DNA of 64,000 nt, taken from contig FN649743.1 in assembly GCA_000310025.1 (NCBI GenBank), positions 2,946,126 through 3,010,125 of the forward strand, in the 5' to 3' direction. Of this stretch, positions 56,384 through 64,000 are shown piece by piece. Numbering within the stretch: position 1 is the first letter of the stretch; every line of letters starts with the position of its first letter. Source of the DNA: Ectocarpus siliculosus (Eukaryota; Sar; Phaeophyceae; Ectocarpales; Ectocarpaceae). Below the pieces are notes generated by a model, which saw nothing but the letters and a program-made list of their open reading frames with translations, made no database searches and was not told the origin of the DNA. The position numbers and the translations under genes are program-made.

Positions 56384-57438
56384 TCTCGACACAATGCATT
56401 GCCGCACCCCCCAGCGTCCCAACACTACATTAGAACCAAAAACATCTTCATCACACCTCTTTGAATAAACGTAAACCTCGCAACGGACGCACCGGAGTGC
56501 GAAGTTGATTATGAAAGTATAACGTTCGTTCTCATAATTATTTACGAACGACCCGGTGCCAATTTAAACGTCCCGGTGCGACGTTTCGTCTCGGCACGAA
56601 ATCTAATTCGATCACGCCCTTCTCGTAATTTTCGCGTACCCCTTGTGCCCAATCACTCCCCGTTTTGGAATTATGCCCCGCTGCGCTCTTAGTGAGCTTT
56701 ACGTACTCTGTACGGTTGGGGGGGGCATGAACTAATCTTTTCTTGAGAACACTTTGCCGGTATCGCAAGTCTACGCCTTGATCTGATCAGTAGCTTACGA
56801 CCAATAAAGCGTGTATTTCCTCCCCGGCATCAACACACCTAACACCGCCGTGTGGTGTCACTTGAACGTGTACCGAAGAATCTGACGCCACCTGAACGGT
56901 AGCAATTCAACATGGCCAGACCGGCAGGCCGATCAACGTTTACACTATGCTACGGCCAAGCAACAACGATCACTGGAGTATATATACATGTGTTCCAGTA
57001 CTTGTACAAGCAGAACGTGCGAAGATTCAATATGAACTTTCTTGAGGTTAAGGAAGCCAGGCTCATCAGAAATAAATATTAGAACTTGACCCTAAGAAGA
57101 ACAGGTGCTCAGAAAAGCAGCCTACACGAAACTTATATGGTCGCCGTTGGGATACCCTACAGAGGAAATACGAAACGAGCCTCGGCCAAATCAGAGCTTA
57201 CGGTTAAGCAGTGCCGCCCTCTGCTGCAGTCTCCACACCCATCGAGCGAGACAATACTCCCATACGTACACGCCAGCAGGTGCTAACGCCTCTTGTGGAA
57301 AAATATAGAGCCAGACCCCATAGCGACGTGCTCCGTTGTCAATCCACGCCTTCCCAGGCCGTCAGCAGCCTTGCAGTCGAGTTGACTTATTATTTACATT
57401 TGTGGTGCCGTCATCCTGTGGAGCAACCCGAAAAGAAC
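56384..57438. other. Copy-B-specific sequence, mostly non-coding
   Basis: Absent from copy A. A minus frame at 56538-56768 reads YVKLTKSAAGHNSKTGSDWA, QGVRENYEKGVIELDFVP and so on; it looks coding but is not recognised and could be a gene fragment. Confidence 0.4.
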
Positions 57439-59245
57439 TCATGCCACCTGAGGATACTGGCAGCCTGCAGTCGACATCGTGCCGTGACCAGAACTACCGT
57501 ACGCAGGAGGGGGAGGTTTCACACCGGGAGCGGCAAGAGCGCCAGCAGCATAGCCCGCAGGCGCAGAAAATGTGTTGGTCGCCGTTTGGGCCGAGCCGTG
57601 ACCAGCAGGGGCAGCAGGGGCAGGAGGCTTTGAGGAGCTGCAGCAGCACTCGGAGCACTTGAGGCGACCAGTCGCGAACAACCACATGAAGACGGCGGCA
57701 GCAGCCACAACGGCCACCCCCCCGACTGTTCCACCGACGATAGCGCCCAATGGATCTGCACGGTTGTCATGCGATGCAAAGGGTAGGTGACCAAGGGTGG
57801 ATCGTGTTGATATTGGGGAAAACACTGGCGATACATAGTGCGCACCGTGCACGGGAGAGGATCGGTGTCAGCTCGATTGGAACAGAGTTTTGACGCAACA
57901 TGCACTGCTCGTCCCACGTGCAGCAAGAGCGGAACGAACAAAGAAATGCACATCACGGTCGGTATTCTACAAAGCGCACCAGTTGAACCCACCGACACCG
58001 AACACTTGGGTTGCAGATACATGCACGCATTTCCCGTCTTGCTGGGGATGATACGTGCGCTCGGTGAGGTTGAGAAATGAAACCGGAACCACAAGAAGCC
58101 GCAGGAGAAGCGAACCAGTTGGATAGCCTCGAGAGTACAGTCCACAGTCTATGTTGCTGGGCTTCAAAGGCAAACAGCGATACATATCACGGCGATCCGG
58201 CGTCGTTCCCGCAATTCAATGAACGCCGAAAAAAGGATGACAAACCTACCTTCACTACTATCGTCTAACGCCGACATATCGGTGGCACCACGGATGACGG
58301 ATAGAGCCCCGCCCATGACCGAGGTTGCGCGGTTGTGTCCACGCGAAGGTGGGGAAACATTGCAAGGGATACACGGATGCGACATACAGAGATCATGAGG
58401 TCAGATTACGTTGATAGTGCGCCAAAGTTTCGACGTTTGTACGCGAGCGAGAGTCGAATCTTGGCGCACGTCACACCAACAAAGTTGATTTTACATTGGA
58501 CTAGATAGTCTGTGCCTAAACAAGAAGTGAATGATAGGGATAACATAAAGTACCCGAATTGTTTGTGTAGGAGAGTTTCAACGGTGCGGTCGACGAGGCA
58601 AAGAAGCGGCTCAAGGGTTGCCGCGACAACGAAAGCATGAACCGCAGGGGAGAGGGTGGGAAGAACGACAAATTCCTTCATGTGGGTTTCCCCCTGTGAA
58701 CCCCGGCTGGTCGCCCCAAACCGGGTTGCAAAAGGTTAGAAACCAAAACATCGACCTCCAGCATGAATGGGATCACAAAACACATATCCGAACAAGACCG
58801 GCGCCATCCAGGTCGACTGGGCGGCATCTTTTGATGAACTACTGAGAGTGAATACCTCGCAGGACACAAGATGAGTTGAGTGATCCAACTGCAAATGCAG
58901 AAGCTACGCAGAACAAGACTGGCTGTGTTTTGCGGTTTCCCTCGAACGATTGCTTTCCAGACTCAATTTGTTTCCCAGCTTGAAATCCCCGGCCCCCGCC
59001 GGAAATGCTCGAGCGTCATAGATTACAAATGTATGTCGATACGTTGGGGATTCTGATATCAAGGCGCGCTTCTTCAAGCAAGCGCTGATCGGACCATCGC
59101 ATCCCCAATGCCCGTTTACCGTCATCGGAGGGGCTGTCCTCGGGTATGGTGGGCCCGGGTGTGCTGGGCTTGTCGTCGGTGAGGCAGTCAACTCCGTATT
59201 CGTACTCGTACTCGTACTCGGATTCGTCATCGTAATAATGGTGAT
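57439..59245 (-). CDS. Single-pass membrane protein gene, 3' exons only
   Basis: Three exons join in phase. 59120-59245 (126 bp) is HHYYDDESEYEYEYEYGVDC then LTDDKPSTPGPTIPEDSPSD. 58250-58264 is a 15-nt micro-exon, and 57439-57755 is the last exon. Joined across the micro-exon the protein runs SDDDDSSEDPLG, then the transmembrane segment AIVGGTVGGVAVVAAAAVFM, a Cys cluster (CSECCCSS) and a Pro/Ala/Gly-rich cytoplasmic tail ending PQVA. It resembles the C-terminus of type I surface receptors with an acidic stalk. The 5' exons were not found. The whole gene fragment lies in the block present only in copy B. Confidence 0.65.
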
Positions 59246-59497
59246 CTGAACACAAATTCGTCATCGTTGAAAAAGGTATGTGCGAGCGAGGAGACTGTTG
59301 GGACGGTTGGAGCGGCACATACACGTCGATAGAAACGAAAAGCGGACAAGGGAGGGGAAGGATGTTCCGGGAAAACAACGCGAGTTTGTTACGTTTCAGG
59401 GTAGGCAACCAAGATTGTATTGGATTCAAGTACTACCGATGTCTGTATCTGGGTACTTTCTTCGTTCATTTGCTGCCTGAACCCAACCTTTTTTCAG

Positions 59498-59676
59498 GGC
59501 TCTTGTTTGACCGAGGTCATCACCATTATACAACCAAGAGGGACTACTACCGCAACCTAACTGAAGAACACTCCTTGGACTGCCGGTGTGGAGCCACCGA
59601 CGAAGAGGTCGCCTCGACCGTGCGAGAAAACATTATGGCCAATACTCGGAAGCACTACTGTACCATCAGCAGCAGG
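59498..59676 (+). CDS. Candidate internal exon
   Basis: A pyrimidine-rich acceptor (CCAACCTTTTTTCAG) and a good donor (AGG|GTAAGC) bound a 179-bp open frame, LLFDRGHHHYTTKRDYYRNL, then LDCRCGATDEEVASTVRENI and MANTRKHYCTISSR. Phase is 1 in, 0 out. No partner exon was confirmed and the family is unknown. The minus strand is also open here, so strand is not certain. Confidence 0.35.
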
Positions 59677-59950
59677 GTAAGCTTGGGTGAAATGTTGTTG
59701 CGAAGTGTGTATGTCGAGGCGTACCGCCCAAAGAAATATCAAGTCTCTTTTTACGATGTTCACCTTCACGTGCGTGTTTACTACAACTAACTGTGTGTAG
59801 CTTTTCGGCCAGAGCTACAAATCACAGCTATGTCTTAGATGGACCTATTGAGGGCAGGGGCTTGACATAGGAGTGATCCATGCCATCATCTGGGCCTAAA
59901 CGACAGCTGCCGCTGCATCTTATTCCACCTATCGAGCACGAAACAAAGGC

Positions 59951-60090
59951 ATCAAAATAATAATTATTTGATAAGTTTTTCATGTTTAACAGAAGATTTT
60001 GGAATAAACGTTTTCAAAATTATGTAAAAAAAGATATTTTTTGCCATTTATCTTTTTTTTGTTGTATTTTTTTTGTCTAAATTTTTTTAA
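59951..60090. other. AT-rich insertion in copy B
   Basis: About 140 bp of very AT-rich sequence lies between ACAAAGGC and GACAATCG, which are adjacent in copy A (about 14995-15011). It looks foreign to its surroundings; an organellar fragment or a small AT-rich element are both possible. Confidence 0.7.
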
Positions 60091-60092
60091 TT

Positions 60093-60405
60093 GACAATCG
60101 GGTGCGGCGTTGTCATCTTTAGGCTTACAGAAGCAGTCCGATGTCGGATCGAGACAGTAGAAGCCGGCAAAACCGCAGCAGTAGGACTCGGTGTCGTCGC
60201 AGTCGCATCCGCAGCCTAGAAGTGCCGGCAACGTTACACGCAACGAGAAGGACGGTGACAGCACGCGAGGAACGTCAGTGCTCGTTTGACGTTGTGAAAT
60301 TGAACGCACACGCGGGAACACATGACCCATCGTTGGTACTTACATGTAGAATGGGCATTTTTGGTCCAGAAGCCGTGATTTATCAATGACTCAAGGTCAC
60401 CATCT
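60093..60405 (-). CDS. Two exons of a Cys-rich protein (intact in copy B only)
   Basis: Exon a (60344-60405) reads DGDLESLINHGFWTKNAHST and splices at T|GTAAGT, phase 1. Exon b, from 60215 down, continues CCGCDCDDTESYCCGFAGFY, then CLDPTSDCFCKPKDDNAAPD. The Cys density implies a secreted, disulfide-rich module. The 3' side of exon b runs into the AT-rich insertion, so its real end is unclear. In copy A the intron and the start of exon b are missing, leaving WTKNTHFDPTSDCFCKP. Confidence 0.5.
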
Positions 60406-60419
60406 CTATTTCGCAAAAA

Positions 60420-60665
60420 TCAATGGAAGCATCGACCAAAGCCGACAACAAGGTTGGCCGGACGTCTAAGCATTCGTGTACTCGAACCAATCACGGCGTC
60501 CTTCATGTTGACATGCACGGCCGCGAAATGAGAAAATAACATTTTCATCAAGGGTTCAAGTTGCTTGTTCCATAGACAACAGGTACAACGTGCATAGACA
60601 GTGACTGCATGTAGGGCATCCAACAAAAGGTCGAACCATATTATCAACCCAGCGACCATCGGCAC
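60420..60665 (-). CDS. Hypothetical ORF, copy B counterpart of 15136-15381
   Basis: The 81-codon frame MPMVAGLIIWFDLLLDALHA ends VVGFGRCFH. It lies just upstream of the Cys-rich exons on the same strand and may be a further exon or an upstream gene end. No family recognised. Confidence 0.3.
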   Translation of the reverse strand: MPMVAGLIIWFDLLLDALHAVTVYARCTCCLWNKQLEPLMKMLFSHFAAVHVNMKDAVIGSSTRMLRRPANLVVGFGRCFH

Positions 60666-60718
60666 GACACAACACCAAAAACAGCGGCTCCCTCTTCGAG
60701 AAGAACCTTGTTCAGACC

Positions 60719-61020
60719 ATGCTCAATGCCGGCCCAGCTCTCGCCAGTCGTTTACTCACAGTCGCCACCATCGTAGGCGCAGTCGGCGTTGTTGTTCGCT
60801 GCGAAAGTCCAACCGAAGAACGGAACAACAACACGATTCAGATTCTCAGTACACAGGGGTAGTTGGTCTGTCTACTAAACCCACCCTGGCTTCCCTCCAT
60901 TCTATGTCGCAGGCAGCATTGGTGCCTCAACCGCAAAGGAGATCCCATAGATTCAACAGCGGACGTGTCCGCCGAAACGGTTTTCCTCTATCGCTGGATC
61001 GACGTTGCCAACGGAGGTGC
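60719..61020 (+). pseudogene. Copy B counterpart of the 15435 secreted-protein start
   Basis: MLNAGPALASRLLTVATIVG is kept, but a TAG follows after QILSTQG, and the second block has lost 4 bp near 60920, so GLRLNRKGDPID is out of frame with its partner. Confidence 0.35.
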
Positions 61021-61203
61021 AGTAGGAACACACAACAAGCGGCAGGAGACAGGCGGAAGCGTATCACAGAGAAGAGTACTGGGGCATACGGGGCATCAAT
61101 CTCGTGTTGCTCTGCCTTGTCCTTGAGGGCATTGGTTTGCTCTGGACGTATTGGCCAGCCTTTAGCTCTTTGGTAGGTTGAAACAAGGTGGCTTTCATGC
61201 ATG

Positions 61204-61698
61204 GTGTCAGCTGCAGTCCATGAAACCAGACGTGGTGCTGTACCATTGAGTACGGTAAGTGCATTATCATGTGCTCGCCGTAGAGACTAATATGGATTGC
61301 ACATTTAGATCTGTAGTACACTCTCCAATGGTCAAATCCAACTCAAGCAGGAAGTGGACTCGCCACAAACATCCACCACGGGGCGAAGATCTTCGAGAAA
61401 CGACACATAGACTAGACAATACTGTTTCAATGGCTCCTCGGCTATATCCCCATTCTAGAAGATGGAGTGGCCCCACGTATCTCCGGTTCCGTGGAACAGC
61501 AGCGCCACCGACTCACCATCTTCAACACTAGCTGGAACAACGGCCTAGTCGATCGGACGAACCAATGGTTGAGGGTATTCTGGCGTACAAGCCAAACGCT
61601 GTTTGAGCCATGCCCGTCAAACTCAAGGCATACGCTGCACACGGCCTGTCCATCTGATGGCATCATCAATAGCAAATGCGTCAAGCAAACCCACTCAC
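61204..61698. other. No supported gene
   Basis: Unique sequence right of the duplication. Short frames without domains. Confidence 0.4.
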
Positions 61699-61740
61699 AT
61701 GAGTCGCACATTCCATCACTGATCCACGAAGGTATGCAAT
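61699..61740 (-). CDS. Candidate 42-bp exon, LNR/Notch-like module
   Basis: Bounded by the acceptor GGTTGTGCAG and the donor T|GTGAGT, it reads CIPSWISDGMCDS, the W-I-x-D-G-x-C-D core of a Lin-12/Notch repeat. Phase 1 in and out, which is usual for such modules. Partner exons were not found, so this is a single-exon inference. Confidence 0.35.
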
Positions 61741-62094
61741 CTGCACAACCGTTGAGGCCGGGGAGGCGTCGGGGAGCAGGGGTTGTCGGACACGCATGTA
61801 AGTCTGATGGGATGCAAGTGTATCTGTTTGTTTTTGTCGCGGTCGTTTCGATGTTGAAAATGCATCCCGTTCGAGACGACACTGTTCTTTATCACGTGTA
61901 GATGTTGACAAAGTTCACCCTTGTTTTTGCTCGTTTTGTTTGACGAATGCGTATGTGCTGCAGTTCTTGGAACCCGAACTTTGCCGACGATGCTGTCTCT
62001 GCTTGCGTTCCTCTTACCCGCGTCATTTGATGCCGACTACCGTATCCTACGTTCCACGTCGCCGTTGCGAGTGTCCCTCACTTTCGGCGGACTT
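61741..62094. other. No supported gene
   Basis: Flank of the LNR-like exon, probably intronic or intergenic. Confidence 0.35.
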
Positions 62095-62500
62095 GCTAAA
62101 CCGCCCATGGGCCCCATGATGGGCTGCCCATAGACAGCACACGGGCCGCACATGGGCAGTTTGCGCCGCACATGGGCAGAGCGGGGCCCATGGACCCGCC
62201 CATAGGAAATGCCCATGGGGTGCCCATGGCCATGGACCACCCATGGGCAAGCCCATGGTCGTGGGCGTCAATTAGTGCCCTTCAACCGGAACCAGTGTAC
62301 TCCTAAACATTAAATGGTCTGCTTTAGAAGGGCAAATAACGGCCAAAACCCCAAACGCTAACCGTAACGCTAACCCTGACTCAAACCTGAAGTCCGCACG
62401 ATACGTGCTAGGTTGGCGCTTGGTGGCTAAGTTCTAGGTTGTAATGCCCACGGTGGGCACTTCGTTGGCAGTTCATGGGCTGCCCATGGTTGCCCCATCG
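62095..62500. repeat. Cluster of CCCATGGGC-type palindromes
   Basis: Between 62100 and 62270, CCCATGGGC, GCCCATGG, CATGGGC and close variants occur about a dozen times. A second smaller group lies at 62440-62490 (GCCCACGGTGGGC, CATGGGCTGCCCATGG). Between them (62340-62400) is a degenerate CCAAACGCTAACC..GCTAACCC stretch. The DNA is highly self-complementary. No gene. Confidence 0.8.
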
Positions 62501-63870
62501 GCGGATTAGCAAAACTGCCAGTAGTGTGGGAGATTCTAGGGGGGTCACCTCATCTTACACCTTCGGGTAGGGAGACAAACTTTACGTAAACCTGTACATG
62601 TAGCGTAGATAACGCTGGTCAGCTTTTCGTTTGTGTGTGACTAAAACTTTCTGCACGACATGTGCGAAAAGTCCAGGTTGACAGACAGGTGCGGAAAGCG
62701 AACTGTTTTTGGGTACTCGTTCGTCTTCAGGCAGAGACTATATGTACGTAGCTCGGTTTCCATGAAGACTACTCCACCGACAGGCGATGTTTTCAAAAGA
62801 ATGTTGTTCGCGCAACAAAGTAGGCGAAGCAAGCTAGAAGGCGATGTTTCCCTTGCTACCCTCGTCGAGACGGGCGACATGTGGGCTAGAGGCCGTTCCA
62901 GAAGGTTCGCCGGCGTATGCATTAGAACCTTCTGAAGGTATCCCTTGAGGGGGTCTCGGGATGTCGGCCACCTCTCAGCGCCGGTCTCCAGGTCTACAGA
63001 TGGGATATGCATACACACATACCGGTAGGACCTGACTCCTCAGCGAAAACGCTCCAGCTGGAAACCCGTGGGTCTCAGTTCTGTGACCCCCCCAAATCAC
63101 CCCCCCGCGGTCCCAGATTTCAATTGGTGGGCATAGATTATGCGTCTTGAAACAAATTCGTGCATACCCTTGCCAACGCCGCGTGGGGGGCGGGGAGGCA
63201 AGCCTACGCGTCGGGTGCAGGCGAGGTGGACAGCGGCGGGGAGGGTGTAGAGGACGGCGACTCCGGCGGCGAAGACGTGACGGCAAGAATGCTCTCATCG
63301 GATTCATACCGCTCCCCGAGGTGTTGTTGTTGTCGTTGATCTGTTGTTGCTAGAATCAATTTTTTAACGTGGTTGATACTTCTTACAGCGTTCCGTGGTG
63401 CATCTCCATGCAGCCAGTCATTGCCCCCGGGTACAGCGGCGAATTCGGCCATCTGGACGAGGAGGATGACTACGCAGACGACTAGATGGACGGCATGGAG
63501 TACGGGACGTATTTCGCTTGCGGACGTGTACGGTCGCCGCCCTTGACAATGCGTTACTGCAGCGTGGAGTGCTCGTGGGGCTAGGCACGGAGAAATGGAG
63601 TTCTGGGAAATCGCTCGACGAATAATGAATGAACGGTACCACTTCTTTTTATGCTTTATCCAGTGCCAAACACGGGTACCTTCCCAGAGAATGACAACTT
63701 GCATACGGTACTCCTTGTACAAATATGAACAAGAGTTTGACCTTTCAGCGGGATAGGCTTGCCCAAACTCCGAAATAAACAAATTGCAACAGCCGGTCGA
63801 TTTGGAGTAGTCACCGTGAGCCTCACGCAAAAGCGGAGGGGCGGCGTCATCACCGCCAACAAGCGCTTAC
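62501..63870. other. Unresolved right-hand stretch
   Basis: Overlapping open frames at 62660-62935 (plus) and 62641-63018 (minus, MCMHIPSVDLETGAERWPTS on) are both ATG-initiated but lack domains. The minus strand at 63204-63440 is Pro/Ser-rich (SSPPESPSSTPSPPLSTSPA) and might be a later exon of the gene starting at 64000; phase could not be checked. Confidence 0.3.
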
Positions 63871-64000
63871 CGGGCGAAGGAGAGGGCGAATAGTAGGATG
63901 GATACGCAGTGTATTCCCCCGAGCTGGTCGACGTAGGGAACGAATAAGTAGTGTATCCCCGCACGCTGCTGAAGCAAAGAACGGAGAGCAGTGCGCCCAT
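63871..64000 (-). CDS. First exon of a secreted protein, at the window edge
   Basis: The last base of the window begins an ATG on the minus strand: MGALLSVLCFSSVRGYTTYS, then FPTSTSSGEYTAYPSYYSPS, ending CCCG|GTAAGC in phase 1. The hydrophobic start followed by a Ser/Tyr/Pro-rich segment resembles a signal peptide and a wall-protein-like N-terminus. As the edge cuts the sequence, the ATG may be internal to a longer exon. Confidence 0.45.

Larger units (their letters stand above)
50751..61203. repeat. Segmental duplication, copy B
   Basis: Counterpart of 3356-15922. Copy-B-specific sequences are about 115 bp at 50977-51096, the TTAA element 51247-52324, the block 56384-59910, an AT-rich piece at 59951-60090 and about 200 bp at 60142-60345. 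The last includes an intron and part of an exon, which suggests that copy A lost it rather than copy B gaining it. Copy B keeps the sites that are occupied in copy A. Confidence 0.9.

Noticed and set aside
62641-63018. ATG-initiated minus frame of 125 codons
   Set aside because: An equally good frame is open on the other strand and no family is recognised; not called as a gene.

Overview
Nuclear DNA of a eukaryote, most likely a stramenopile and plausibly a brown alga. Base composition is near 50% GC. Genes carry many short introns with GTRAGT-type donors. The main gene is a mosaic secreted protein (WSC, phospholipase A2-like, VWD, DUF2135-like) of the type abundant in Ectocarpus-like genomes. 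The taxon is inference; no rRNA, tRNA or organellar gene is visible.

Mobile DNA fills most of the window. From 3356 to 15922 lies copy A of a duplicated segment; copy B is at 50751-61203. Copy A carries a long foldback element (3551-10761), and a Copia LTR retrotransposon (5223-10699) has landed in one arm of it. Copy B lacks both but has its own insertions: a piggyBac-like TTAA element (51247-52324), an RTE-like LINE at its left edge (46895-50752) and an AT-rich insert (about 59951-60090). Each copy therefore shows the empty site of insertions in the other. Shared contents include a gypsy RNase H remnant, a truncated LINE tail and several short ORFs.

The central part (22420-32534, minus strand) is a host gene. 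At least 16 exons can be traced by matching splice sites and phases: signal peptide, three WSC domains, a Thr/Pro linker, a PLA2-like domain, VWD, Cys-rich modules and a DUF2135-like C-terminus. It probably encodes a cell-surface or wall-associated protein. To its right are a roughly 1 kb non-autonomous DNA element (33137-34146) and a second LINE copy (34767-39176) split by a 2.0 kb hAT-like element with an 8-bp target duplication.

From 39.6 to 46.5 kb lie tandem and dispersed repeats, a possible Helitron-like remnant, and a host exon with an in-frame stop (44637-44897). Copy B also holds the 3' half of a single-pass membrane protein gene with a 15-nt micro-exon (57439-59245). At the edges are an ABC1-kinase-like exon (740-952) and a signal-peptide-like exon running off the right end (63871-64000). 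The genes do not form an operon or shared pathway; the chief value of the window is as a layered record of transposition into a duplicated segment beside a mosaic extracellular-protein gene.
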